Shown in pieces: positions 45,086-55,848 of a DNA stretch of 64,000 nucleotides. The translations under genes were made by a program, and so were the position numbers. The notes under the pieces were generated by a model that saw nothing but the letters and a program-made list of their open reading frames with translations, made no database searches and was not told where the DNA came from. The first letter of the stretch is position 1, and the number at the start of each line of letters is the position of its first letter. The DNA comes from Paracamarosporium sp. OC-R06-R3 (lineage: Eukaryota; Ascomycota; Dothideomycetes; Pleosporales; Didymosphaeriaceae): positions 1-64,000 of the forward strand of contig JACVRA010000211.1 in NCBI GenBank assembly GCA_019828545.1, in the 5' to 3' direction.

Positions 45086-46339
45086 CTAGTAGCTACTAGG
45101 AACTAATGAATTTGCCCAATCCTCAACGTTTGTATACCCATTGCCATCCTTATCCTGCATGGCGTCGTCACTGTTCACATTGAATCCGAGCTTGGTCTCT
45201 GCAGCATCTGGGATGCCATCGCCATCAGTATCGGTCTGCTTCGTGCCTCCGTTAAGTGAGCCGGGTCCACCCATGGTCGCCTCATCACTGATGGTTGCCC
45301 CTGATTTTCCCCAGGTTTGGACCTGAGCAACAAGTGCCTTGTCAACAGCGTCGCGCACCAGACTTGCACCGGCCTTGCTGTTCACATAGGTGAGAGCGTC
45401 CGCAGCGCTTAGAATCTTCGCCGGGGCTGGGAAATTGAATTTCGAGGTCTGGATCGCGACGCCGCCGTAGTTGCTCGAGCTGGCACCAAGCTCAACGCCG
45501 TTCAACGCGCCATTCTTGTCTGAATCGTAGAAGTTCTTCTCAACGTAGGCTTTGAACTCGGAGTTTCCGCGCGTGAAAGCAGTCACGCTGGTGGATGGTC
45601 CTGAGATGAAGTAGTTCCCGATGATGTTTGCGTTGCTCTCGCCCGCAGAATCCCCCGCTATATAACCGCCTCCTCCGCCCCAATTGTAGACCACATTATT
45701 GGTGAATTCATTCGTCCCTTTCACCTTGGGATTGCGCGTCTTGTTGTCGATATACAAGTTTCGGAGAAGGGAAACGCCGTTTCCGAGCGCGGTCTGGATG
45801 AGACCGCCACAGGAGTGTGTTTCCAAACCTTGACCGATGATGCTGTTCTGGATCGTAATGTTTCCTACCTCACTGCCGGAGATAGAGAAAGTTTCGTCGC
45901 GGCCCCAGGTGACGCTCACGTGGTCGAAGATCATGTTGCTACCCTCAGCGATGGTAATCGCATCTTTGCCCGAGGTACCGCCTTTGCCCATACGAATGCG
46001 GATGTAACGGACGATGGCATCATCGGCGTTGCTGAAAGACCATCCGTTGCCGTACACAGTAATACCGTCGCCAGGAGCGGTTTGCCCAAGGATGGTGATG
46101 CGTTTTGAGACGACCATGCGCTCCTTGATGTTGATAACACCGCCTACGGCGAAGACGATGATACGGTCTGTTTTAGAGATAGCATCACGAAGAGAGCCGG
46201 TTCCAGAGTCGTTGAGGTTCGTAACGACGTAGACAGAGCCCTTGCGTCCACCGATAGCGTTGCGACCGAAGCCTTCGGCGCCGGGAAAGGCCAGCCCGAG
46301 CGCCGACGGGATGAGGAAAAGGAGAGGCAAGAGATACAT
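45086..46339 (-). CDS. Secreted pectate lyase-like protein (PL1-like) with calcium-repeat tail
   Basis: A single-exon protein of 417 residues. A short signal peptide (MYLLPLLFLIPSALGLA) is followed at once by FPGAEGFG, a start typical of this beta-helix lyase group. Parallel beta-helix rungs are seen in ITILGQTAPGDGITVYG, AIVRYIRIRMG and MIFDHVSVTWGRDE. Pectate lyases cleave de-esterified pectin by beta-elimination with calcium. The last 60 residues carry DTDGDGIPD and DKDGNGYT, thrombospondin-3/EF-hand-like calcium loops that are more often seen in bacterial members. An earlier in-frame ATG at 46378 exists but weakens the signal peptide. Assignment to PL1 rather than a neighbouring PL family is tentative. 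Confidence 0.82.
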   Translation of the reverse strand: MYLLPLLFLIPSALGLAFPGAEGFGRNAIGGRKGSVYVVTNLNDSGTGSLRDAISKTDRIIVFAVGGVINIKERMVVSKRITILGQTAPGDGITVYGNGWSFSNADDAIVRYIRIRMGKGGTSGKDAITIAEGSNMIFDHVSVTWGRDETFSISGSEVGNITIQNSIIGQGLETHSCGGLIQTALGNGVSLLRNLYIDNKTRNPKVKGTNEFTNNVVYNWGGGGGYIAGDSAGESNANIIGNYFISGPSTSVTAFTRGNSEFKAYVEKNFYDSDKNGALNGVELGASSSNYGGVAIQTSKFNFPAPAKILSAADALTYVNSKAGASLVRDAVDKALVAQVQTWGKSGATISDEATMGGPGSLNGGTKQTDTDGDGIPDAAETKLGFNVNSDDAMQDKDGNGYTNVEDWANSLVPSSY

Positions 46340-46762
46340 CTCGACCAGAATGAAAATAGACGACGAACAAGAGTTCACGAACCCTTGGATAAATATCGGG
46401 TATGAATGGAATATATAGGCGATGAGAAGTAGGCGGCAATTTGCAGCCGGTACGCACCAGGACCCATGACTACGCTCGTGAGCCTGGGAGGATCACCCCT
46501 TTCATATTGTGCGATGAAATTCCCCGTCTCGGGACGACGTTGTTGCTGTCGAAACGTGATCATTTAATTTACATGCGGGAGAAAACCTGGGGTTGGAGGT
46601 CCTCCAATCACGACTAAGGATGATTCGAAACGTCTAAACACGGCCATTAGCAAAAAGGGCCATGTGGGAACGGAAGCATACCTAATGGCGGAATATTTCA
46701 CCAAAACCAATAAATCGATCTCGCTTTTCGAAGACCCACATATTGAGTCAAGCCGGCATCCA
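46340..46762. other. Intergenic
   Basis: No coding signal. It holds the lyase promoter and the 3' end of the Pex11-like gene. Confidence 0.5.
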
Positions 46763-47791
46763 TTATGCGGTCTGTTTCCATGCGTCTAGGAGCAACGAAC
46801 CGCCCGCGATGGCACCCAACAAGCCAACACCCCAGTCGCTCAGGAAGCCTTGCTCTTCTTCAACACTCCAATGGATCGTCATGGGCATATAGGCAACGTT
46901 GCTGATTACATCCCTCCACCACAACCACCGTTCCCTCCTCTTCTGCTCCATCAACAATTTGCCCTCTTTCTCACCATCGCCCATAACGTCTTTCTCCTTC
47001 TCATTCACTGACTGTTCATCTCCATAGTATCTCAGCACCCCAACCCTCAGTAATTCGAGCGCAACATGCGCAGCCCAAAACCTGCTGCTCCACACCCACC
47101 ACGCTCCCTCCTTCCTCTTACCTGCCTCTCCACTCCATGAATCACCCGTCAGCACACCCTTACTCGCCAGGTATGCGCCGTTCTCCAGCACCTGGAACAG
47201 AACCAAACTTGCAATCTGCGCCCACGTTATCCTCCTTACGACCCTCTCCTTCGTCCCCGTCTCCCTCGCAAGCGGCTCATGCCACGTTCTCCGAGCCCAC
47301 GTATACAGCCCCACTAGACCCCACAATCGCACAAAGATGCGATAATCCGCGACCACGGCGGCAAGCGCTTTCGAGCCCGTAGCTACCTGCGAGAGGAGCT
47401 TGTCGCTGGGCGTCGTGGGGAGCGTCGCGACGACGGTCTCGCCTGGAAGAAGCACATCCTCTGCTTTTTCTGCGATTGTCGAGGCGAGGGATACGAGGCG
47501 GTATGTGAGGAGGCGCGAGAGCAGTGCGGCGACGAGTTCGAGCGTGTAGCCTAGAGTGCCGAGGAGGGCGTCGGTGGACGCTGGGCTTTCAAGGATGGTG
47601 GACAGGCGGACGAGGAATCGGTCGAGGCGGCGGATCTGGAAGGCAAGGTATCGGAGAAGGTATATGCGTAAGCTGTGTGATCCTGTGGGTGTCGTTCGAA
47701 TTGGTGGAGGACTTTTTGACGGCTCCGATGCGGGTTGTGAAGTATTGGGCTCGGTGGTGGTTGTCTTAGACATCGGATGCTCTTCTGATGC
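46763..47791 (-). CDS. Peroxisomal biogenesis factor 11 family protein (Pex11C-like)
   Basis: A single-exon protein of 342 residues with the PEX11 fold. Family members bend and elongate peroxisomal membranes before fission. Amphipathic helices appear in the N-terminal half (LLRYLAFQIRRLDRFLVRLS, TDALLGTLGYTLELVAALLS). RIFVRLWGLVGLYTWARRTW is the classical central segment, and hydrophobic segments follow (QIASLVLFQVLENGAYLASKG, GVGLLGAIAGGSLLLDAW at the end). The region before residue 40 is Ser/Thr/Pro-rich. In-frame Met codons at 47848 and 47770 are alternatives. It is divergent from the bestrophin-like gene. Confidence 0.85.
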   Translation of the reverse strand, partial: ASEEHPMSKTTTTEPNTSQPASEPSKSPPPIRTTPTGSHSLRIYLLRYLAFQIRRLDRFLVRLSTILESPASTDALLGTLGYTLELVAALLSRLLTYRLVSLASTIAEKAEDVLLPGETVVATLPTTPSDKLLSQVATGSKALAAVVADYRIFVRLWGLVGLYTWARRTWHEPLARETGTKERVVRRITWAQIASLVLFQVLENGAYLASKGVLTGDSWSGEAGKRKEGAWWVWSSRFWAAHVALELLRVGVLRYYGDEQSVNEKEKDVMGDGEKEGKLLMEQKRRERWLWWRDVISNVAYMPMTIHWSVEEEQGFLSDWGVGLLGAIAGGSLLLDAWKQTA

Positions 47792-48230
47792 CATGTCGCA
47801 GTGTGAAATCAGAACGAGCAGAAGGCAAAGAAAAATTGACGTTTGCAAACATGTGAAGCTATACGGCTTCGCCCGATAGCGGGGAGCTTAAGCGACTAAG
47901 GGCGGCACGGGCGGTACGGAACCATTCCGCTCACCGCTTAGGCGTGTTGATGGACCCTGTTTACCACGCTTCGTACCACCAGCTGGTACATGGGCCGAGG
48001 AACACGTCGTGGCTTCATGCGCATCTTGGAGCTGGCGGTACAACCAAGCTTGCGATAGCGATAGTCGGGCCTGTCTCGTCCAAATCAGACAAACCTAAAA
48101 CAAGCCATAGCTCCAAGCGACCCCACGTCCAAGCCCCCCATATCTCCACTTCCATGTACATACTCCCCTCTCGTGGACCCCAACCTACACACATAGACAC
48201 ACCTCTGCATACTGCTCTCTACCAGCAACA
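47792..48230. promoter_or_regulatory. Divergent promoter, Pex11-like / bestrophin-like
   Basis: 439 bp between divergent start codons; no coding signal. Confidence 0.45.
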
Positions 48231-49450
48231 ATGCCTCCCCGCCGCCCAACGTATCCCCTCGCGCACTCCTTCCGCCGCAAACCCCGGCGCGTGCCTCTCG
48301 TGATGCGCTTCACCAAGGGCTCCATCCACAGCATTGTCTTCATCCCCGTCCTTCTCCACTCTCTCTTCACCGTGCTCATCGTGTACCTCGACACCCGCGT
48401 CCTCGAATCCCTCGGCCTGCCCTCGACAATCATCCCCTCGCTCTCCATCGTGGTAGGTTTGATGCTCGTATTCCGCAACTCGACGTCCTACGACCGCTTC
48501 TGGACAGGCCGCAACTGCCTCACCACGATAGGCACGAGCGTGCGCAATCTAGCCAGGATCGTGCTCGTCAATGCAAAAGTGAAAGAGGGACTGGGGGATT
48601 CCGCGCTGGGTCAGGGCAGGTTGAGCGGCGAGGAGAAGAGGGATACAGAACACGTGCTCAAGGTCCTGATTGCCGTTCTCTACGCCATAAAGCACAATCT
48701 CCGCGCCGAGTTTAACATTCCTCCTGCGTCGCTGGTGGACGGGGCACCCAGGTTCGACGCGCACTCCACGCCTGTGTCGCGGCGACCGAGCTATACGGAT
48801 CGCCCGACGCCGTCGTCTGAGAACATCGGCGAAAACGGGCTGGTTGATGGCGACGGACTGAATCAGCCCAAGGAAGTGTACAGAAGCCTTTTGCCGGACG
48901 GGTTGAGAGGGTATGAAGACGAGGGGCTGAGTCTGCCGCTGCAATTGAGCGTGCTCGTCGAGAGCTTCATCCGGCGGGGCGTGGACCGCGGCTGGTTCCA
49001 CGCGCCGCTTGCGTCGCAGATGACGGTGCAGATAAACTCTCTCGTCGATGCATATGGGCGCATGGAGACCATCCGCACGACGCCCATCCCCGTAGCACAC
49101 CTGTAAGCCAGCCCGACCCTGCTTCGACAGCACATCTCTCTAACAACAGCTCCAGTATCCACCAAAAGCAAGTCCTCGCCCTCTTCACCTGCGTCCTTCC
49201 CTTCGCCATCGTAGATGATTACGTCTGGTGGTCCGTCCCCATTGTCGCCATTGTAGCCTTCACTCTCTACGGCATTGAAGGCATCGGCCAGCAACTCGAG
49301 GACCCCTTCGGCTACGACAGGAACGACATCAAGATGGATGGCATCATCGAGGACACGCGGCGAGAAGTCCTGACCCTGCTAAGCGAGTGGAAGAAGGCGC
49401 AGGATGACACCGAGGACGAGGGCGCGCACTTGGGCGGCATGTTTGAATGA
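48231..49450 (+). CDS. Bestrophin-like (UPF0187) chloride channel family protein
   Basis: A membrane protein of 388 residues in two exons (48231-49102, 49156-49450; 53-bp intron). Bestrophins form pentameric anion channels. The first helices (SIVFIPVLLHSLFTVLIVYL and IIPSLSIVVGLMLVFRNSTS) and the YDRFWTGR turn are diagnostic. The late segment RMETIRTTPIPVAHL followed by ALFTCVLPFAIVDDYVWW and GIEGIGQQLEDPFG completes the family pattern across the intron. A hydrophilic insert (about residues 170-215) is typical of fungal members. Location is likely plasma or vacuolar membrane. Confidence 0.9.
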
Positions 49451-50114
49451 GTGGAGAAGGGGTTGTCGGATTGCATTGGTGCTGCGTATAAGCGTCTGGC
49501 ATTGGTTGTCGAGCGTAGGGTTGGATGCCCAATGTTACTAAACTGTTTTGAATGAGCGAATGTGGGCACGCTTACATCTCGCTGTGAAATCCTTCGGTAC
49601 CTGTCACTGCGGTTCGGGAAGGGTGGGTCTGTCATCCATCGTGTTAGCGAGCGTCAGCGTTGCAGAAGCAAATCTAAGTATCATCGATGAGCAGCATTTC
49701 ACAAGATACAAAAGGGTGTGTATAAAGCGGAAGTGAGTGAAAGCGTCCACAGGTAGAGATCGTCCTCTATTTCGATTCCTTTCTGTTCAGATCATATATG
49801 AGATGCCCATTGCCATGGCTGTCCTCGGTTTGTTTTCCTTCCCATAACTTCCTACGTCTCCAACAACAACAACAACAACAACAACAGACTGGCGGATATC
49901 CGCCCACGAACCCGAAGGCAGCCATCCAAGCACACGGAAAGCAAGGTAGAGATTACACAAATGACTCAAAAAGAAAACAATGAGACATTACCACGCGAAT
50001 GCCCTTTCCAAAGATGCTGTTAAAGACAGGCGTACGTGTCATCCGTAATCAGAATGCCAAACGCCAACACCGGAAAATGCCGAAAAAGAGATAGTAATAC
50101 GAACAAATTCAAAT
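49451..50114. other. Convergent spacer with a CAA repeat
   Basis: About 0.66 kb without a gene, between two genes that point towards each other. Confidence 0.5.
49861..49887. repeat. CAA trinucleotide microsatellite
   Basis: Eight CAA units followed by CAG, in non-coding sequence. Confidence 0.9.
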
Positions 50115-51939
50115 TTAAACCCTTATCTGGTTCTCTGGAGTCGACGGCTCGGCGTCGCGGAAGCGCTGTCCAGCAGCTCGTCCTGTACTGCCACTGCCAT
50201 CAAGCACGAACGGTCCAGCGTCGTTGCGGGGAGTCATTGGACCTTCTGCAGCACCATTCGGACTAAGCCCGTCTGAACTATTTGAGGATCTGTTCTGAAG
50301 GGGCGTTAGGCCAACGCTCTCGTTCGCTGCTAAGACGTTGATAGCTACTGGTTGTGTAACCGATGAAGAAGCAAAAGGTGCTGGACTTCGTTGCGGCGTA
50401 GAAGGGTCAGCGTTTGGCGCATTCGCAACATTGTTCAGGGAATCCGAAATGGTGATGTTGGATATTGCGGCTTCTAGGTCGCCAAAGCTAATGTGGCTGC
50501 TCTGATTCCATTCGTCTCCACTGAGAGAATTGAGACCGTTAGTGGAAGCTTTGGGCGTGACATGGCGATCTTCCTGCGAGGATTCGCCGTTCGTCTTAGC
50601 ATCACCGTTCTCCTGTGGAGCATCGTCTTCCCACTCTTCAAATTCCACAGGGTCATCTACGTCAGCTTCCAAGTCGGTTACTGCGCGGCAGTTCGGGCAC
50701 AAAAAGTTTGGCCATGTGGGACCATTCAGAATCGGGCGTATACATTTGTAATGCCACACATGTGAACAAGGCGCAACAAAGAGTGATTGGCACGGCTGCA
50801 TGTATGAGTCCAGGTTCAACAAACACAGTCACGCAACATACCGCAATAGACATGAGACAGATAGCACATTCGGAGGTATGCGTTGAAGCATTGTCCCCTT
50901 CTTTCTTAGCCTTGCCCAGGTTTCGCAGTCGCTGATGGGTTTGTTTGCTGCGATTGTTAGTGATGTCAACACGCAAGAGTCGTATAACTTACTTGAACGC
51001 ATTAAGAGCCTGCTGCCACCCACGGTTGCACTCAATCCTGATCTTGACACACCGGAAAATCATCTCCTCTCCGCCGCGGAAGTCTATTCCCAGCTGAATG
51101 ATGTCGCCGTCCTTTAGCTTGAACGGCTTGCTCTCCTGGTTTGGCTGACTTAACCGTATGTGATTGAGAAACGTACCAGACGAGCTCTTGACGTCCTTGA
51201 TCCACCATTCGCCGTTCTTGCACCACAGCTCGCAATGCTTCCGACTCACCACCTTTGATTTGAAGCCCACGGCAGCGGCAGAAGGGACGTCTTTGGGCAC
51301 CTCGGGCAGCACGTCCCTCTCAGAATATCGTCCGACCTTTATGACGGCCGACTCATCAGGCAGTATGCGCGTAATGGTGGAGAAGGAAAGCGAGGGTCTC
51401 GCAGCTCGGGGGTCCTGGTGCATGATGAACCTTATCGACGGTAAGTCTTTCAGGGCCGGAGTGTCGGTGGATGCGGTGTGGTCTGCGGCGGCGGAGGCCA
51501 TGGTGGGCGTCGTAGGGATGGGACCGGAGTGGTTCCTGACTGTGAGCTGCGGAGCCGCTGTCTCTGCGCGTGTTCGGGTCATGGCTGGAGAAGGAGGCGA
51601 AGGGACGGCGGGCGGGATCGCGTCGGCCTCTGGGGCGGTGTGGGTGCGGGAGGCGCTGGGCCGGTGGGCGTGAGGAGAGGCTGCTGGAGTGAAGGACGGA
51701 GAGGCGAGCGGGGTTACCGTCGCAGCGCGGGCGCGACTTTTTGTCTGGGGCGAGGGTGAGGTCTGGCGCTGCCCCTCTGGTGGGCTCGCTGAGGAGCCTG
51801 GGGCACGCGGGTGGCCGTGCGTATGGTGGCCGTGGTAGTGCCTGAGGAGGGCGCGCAGGGCACTCGGCCGTTCCTGCGGCGGCGGAGCCTGGGTGCTGAG
51901 AGGTGTTGCTGGGGGAGCTGCCGACGGGGGCGTGAACAT
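50115..51939 (-). CDS. dma1: FHA-RING E3 ubiquitin ligase (Dma1 type)
   Basis: 577 residues in three minus-strand exons (50993-51939, 50842-50947, 50115-50795; introns 45 and 46 bp). Dma proteins link phosphothreonine recognition to ubiquitylation in spindle-position and septation checkpoints. A long Pro/Ser/Ala-rich lead precedes the FHA domain at about residues 180-290 (VGRYSE, SRKHCELW, SSGTFLNHIRLS). The RING follows: CAICLM, then CSHVWHYKC after intron 2, then CPNC. The C-terminal 170 residues are acidic and Ser/Asn-rich. The start at 51939 is the first Met after an unlikely Arg/Cys-rich stretch; later in-frame Met codons before the FHA domain are possible. Confidence 0.9.
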
Positions 51940-51946
51940 GAGGGTG

Positions 51947-52003
51947 GCAGCGGGCAGCGGGCAGCGGGCAGCAAGCAAGCAAGCAGGCAGGCAGGCAGGC
52001 AGG
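51947..52003. repeat. GCAGCGG/GCAA/GCAG low-complexity tract
   Basis: Consecutive short tandem repeats (GCAGCGG, then GCAA, then GCAG units) sit just upstream of the Dma1 start, in its leader. Copy number is likely to vary. Confidence 0.9.
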
Positions 52004-52617
52004 GTCGTCTCCGCGCCGGCTGTGAATGCGTGCGGGGCGGCCGTTTGGGGGTTTCTGGTCAAGCTGAGGCACAGCGCGTCTTGACGGCCGGGGGCGAGAG
52101 CTGGCCAAGCAGGCAAACGAGAGCCAGAGTCAGCGGGCTGGGCCTCGTGCCGGCGTCGATGCAGCGCGAGCAGATGCCGCCAATGCAAGCAGGAATCGAG
52201 ACGACGACGGCGAAAATGGCATTGCGCAGCGGCGGGCCTGGCTCTGCGGTCCGCAGAAACCGCTCACGCGATGCTGCTTGAGGGGCCAAGTCTGCCGAGG
52301 GCCCGCTGGACGACGGCTTCAGAATCAATCTCCAGTTCAGAGGTTAGCCACACGTGTCGTGGCACGCTCGACTACCCCGGAATCTGCAAACACTCCAAAT
52401 GCGTGTCACCGACGGGACGACGTCGTCGACCACTGTGGGCCGTCGGAACCTTGGAACGCTGTCAAACCAGACTTGATGCGTTGCCGGCGCCTCAGGCTGT
52501 CTGCAGTGCCAAACGTAGAGAAATGCCAAGACATGTCGTGATTATGTCATCTTGAGTTTTTCGACATGGACGCCATCTCCTGTCGTCGCCGCAAAGCTCC
52601 GCACATCGCATCCTAGA

Positions 52618-54386
52618 ATGTTGAGGCCAAGATCAATCAGACCGCTGTCGCGAGGTCTCAGCCAAGCCTCTTCCTGCCTTACAAAAACTGCAACATGCTC
52701 GGGTAGACGAGGGCTGGCGACGGCGGTCGCAGAAGAGCAGGTTAGCTTCCGCCTGCCAGCCGAAAAACATCTTTCTAATCCTCGCAGGATCCTGTGGAGC
52801 TCGACGAAATCACAACCCTCCCAAATGGCATCCGCGTCGCGACCGAGGCCCTTCCGGGGCACTTTTCCGGCATCGGAGTCTACGTCGATGCTGGTTCGAG
52901 ATACGAGAACGATGCGCTGCGGGGCGTGAGCCATATCATAGATCGATTAGCCTTCAAGTCAACAACTTCTACCAGCGGAGATCAGGTCATAGAGAAGATC
53001 GAGTCATTGGGCGGCAACATACAGTGTGCCTCGTCGAGAGAGTCACTCATGTATCAGGCCGCGACCTTCAACTCGGCCGTACCCACCACTGTTAGCCTTC
53101 TCGCTGACACGATTCGCAACCCGCTCATCACTGAAGAAGAAGTACAAGAGCAACTGGAAACGGCAGACTACGAGATTGGCGAAATATGGTCCAAGCCCGA
53201 GTTGATTCTACCCGAGCTGGTGCACATGGCGGCTTATAAGGATAATTCCTTGGGCAACCCGCTGCTGTGTCCGAAAGAGAGGTTACCGCACATCAATCGC
53301 GCAGTGGTGGAGGCATACCGCAAGGAGTTTTACAAGCCGGAGAGAATGGTTGTTGCATTTGCTGGTGTGGAGCACAAGGAGGCTGTTCGGTTAACAGAGA
53401 AACATTTTGGCGACATGCCAAAGGGCACGGGGCCATCACTCATTGGAGTCGGCGAGGAAAGCACCCTTTCACAGCAGCCGATGACCTTCACGGCATCGCA
53501 TCCCACACCAACCGGCGCTCCTCCGCAGTCTTCGAAACTCCTCTCGAAAATACCCTTCTTCAAGAACCTCTCCACATCCGCGACGTCGAGCGCTTCCGTG
53601 AACGCATCCTTCGATCTCAACTTTCCTCCGATAGATACTTCCCTCCCGTCGCATTACACCGGCGGCTTCCTCACCCTCCCTCCGATCCCACCTCCACTAA
53701 ACCCCGCTCTTCCGCGTCTCTCACATATCCACCTCGCCTTCGAAGCGCTCCCCATCTCCTCTCCTGATATCTATGCCCTCGCAACCCTCCAGACACTACT
53801 GGGTGGTGGCGGATCCTTCAGCGCTGGTGGTCCCGGCAAGGGCATGTACTCGCGCCTCTACACAAACGTACTCAATCAACACGGCTGGATAGAGTCCTGC
53901 ATTGCCTTCAACCATTCCTACACCGACTCTGGTCTCTTCGGTATTGCGGCATCGTGCGCTCCCGCGCAGGTGGCGCAGATGCTAGAGGTCATGTGCCGCG
54001 AATTGAATGCTCTCGGTTCAGAAACCGGCTACGCCGCGTTGAGAGAACAGGAGGTCCAGCGGGCGAAGAACCAGCTGAGGTCCAGCTTGCTCATGAACCT
54101 GGAGTCGAGGATGGTAGAGCTGGAGGACTTGGGCAGGCAGGTCCAGGTACACGGTCGCAAGGTTGGCGTTAAAGAAATGTGCGCTAAGATCGAGGCCGTG
54201 ACCATCCAGGATCTGCGCAGGGTGGCGAGGCAGGTGTTCGGCGGCGAGGTGAAGAATGCCGGTGAAGGCAGCGGAGCACCTACCGTCGTCTTGCAGGAAG
54301 GCGAGCAGGAAGGCCTGAAGAGGAAGGACTTCACGTGGGATGAGATACAGACGAGGATCGCAAGGTGGAAGCTGGGAAGGAGGTAA
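52618..54386 (+). CDS. MAS2: Mitochondrial processing peptidase alpha subunit
   Basis: 573 residues in two exons (52618-52740, 52788-54386; 47-bp intron). It is the non-catalytic subunit of the matrix protease that removes presequences and recognises substrates through a glycine-rich loop. Exon 1 encodes a mitochondrial presequence rich in Arg and Ser (MLRPRSIRPLSRGLS, then GRRGLATA). The M16 domain follows with TTLPNGIRVATE. The zinc-binding HxxEH of the beta subunit is replaced by SHIIDRLAFKST, as expected for alpha. The substrate loop GGGGSFSAGGPGKGMYSRLY is intact. An in-frame Met at 52794 would remove the presequence, so the spliced start is preferred. Confidence 0.95.
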
Positions 54387-55848
54387 GCTGCGTTTGATAG
54401 ACCGGAAAGGAAGAGATGTAAGATGCCCATCAAGGGTGTATGTATAATGGCGGATTACTGTATTATAGTGTGGGCCTTTGAGGCTATATGCCGGAGGACG
54501 GATAGAACTTGGTGTCGTAGGCTTCGATATGTACTCTATTTGATGTCACCGATGAAGTTTCCATCGTGAGTCAACTATATGGTGTAGAAGAAAGACGGTA
54601 TCTGAAATCAACTCCACATCTCGTCTATTACTATCAGCACAAGATAGGATACCGAGGACTTGTAACGGCGAACGAGGCACGGAATTTTGCGAGGTCGCTG
54701 CGCATCGTGGATGACACTGGTGCGCTCCTTAGTCTGCTAGAAGAGCTAAGCATGAGAGCAGTGCATTGTGAACGCGGCGGGTTTCTCTCACAAGAATTGC
54801 AGTGCCTCTTCAGATTCGGCAGACCATTTCCCAAAAAAATGAAGTTGTGCAGGAGGATAGCAATGCAGAAGACTAGGTCGTAGAGGGTGATGTTGCAAAG
54901 GACTTGGTTGTTAGGAACGACGTCACAGGAGAAAGGCTGCAGAAATAGGCAGACAGAGGATATTGCTCACGACCAAGCCAAAGGTAAACCAAAGCGGTAG
55001 AAGCAGTGAGGGATTCTAAAACACGGTCGAGAAGCAAGAAGGCACGCCGCTCATGTATTGTGAGCGTGAGCTGTGTGCAATAGTATGGCCAGCGATGGAG
55101 GAGCGGAATGTGCACGTCGGGATTTCACACTAGGAAGATGCTGAGTCTACGTGATATGTTTGATGTGACGGAGCTATGGGTCGTGACTTCTTACTTGTAC
55201 TGGTTTGCTCTACAACTTTGGTCGGAGGGATTTACTGTGCGCTCTTCTTATCCCATCTTACGACAACGCTACACTTAGATGTAGAAAATGTGTTATCGTT
55301 TCTTTCTTTCTTTTTCAAGTTCTTATCGGTTCCGTAAAGTGGGTATTACATCTTAGCGCAAGTGACTACTCTATTTATTTGCTATGAGTACTCACTAACG
55401 AAGCCTTACTTTTCTGTCCAGCAAGTTTTAACACATACTTTACAAGAGTAAAACGAGAAAACTACAATTATGGACTCAAAGCAACCTGTACCTATGGCTC
55501 CAGAAAGTTCAAGGCGGGTGTTTGCAGAGTTACCTAGTTGACACGGTCTTCACCTAAGAATCAGACGGTCGTGACCAACCACAACCCCCGTCAACCGCAA
55601 AGGTTTGATTTTATTAGTAAGTTTATTCATGCTACAGATATTATATAGCTATTTGAACTCGCCAAGCCCCTCCATAGTCGCAAGTTTCAGTCAAAGGTTT
55701 GTTGGCGACATATAACTCCTAACGTTGACTCTCCTTCTGATATCCCATTTTACCTCGTTTACATTATGCAGCAAGTTCCCTTCTCGCCAAAATAGTAGGA
55801 TGCGATTTCAGACTGTCAATATGTTGTTTTGACTTCTGACAGTTCTAG
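54387..55848. other. Intergenic, about 1.5 kb
   Basis: No supportable gene. Short open frames overlap on both strands; the sequence becomes AT-rich to the right. Confidence 0.5.

Noticed and set aside
51356..52108. 250-codon minus-strand frame overlapping the Dma1 gene
   Set aside because: Alternative frame through a Pro/Ala-rich coding stretch; only the FHA-RING frame has domains.
52794..54386. Start of the MPP-alpha gene at the in-frame Met at 52794
   Set aside because: It would remove the Arg-rich mitochondrial presequence supplied by the upstream exon with a good 47-bp intron.
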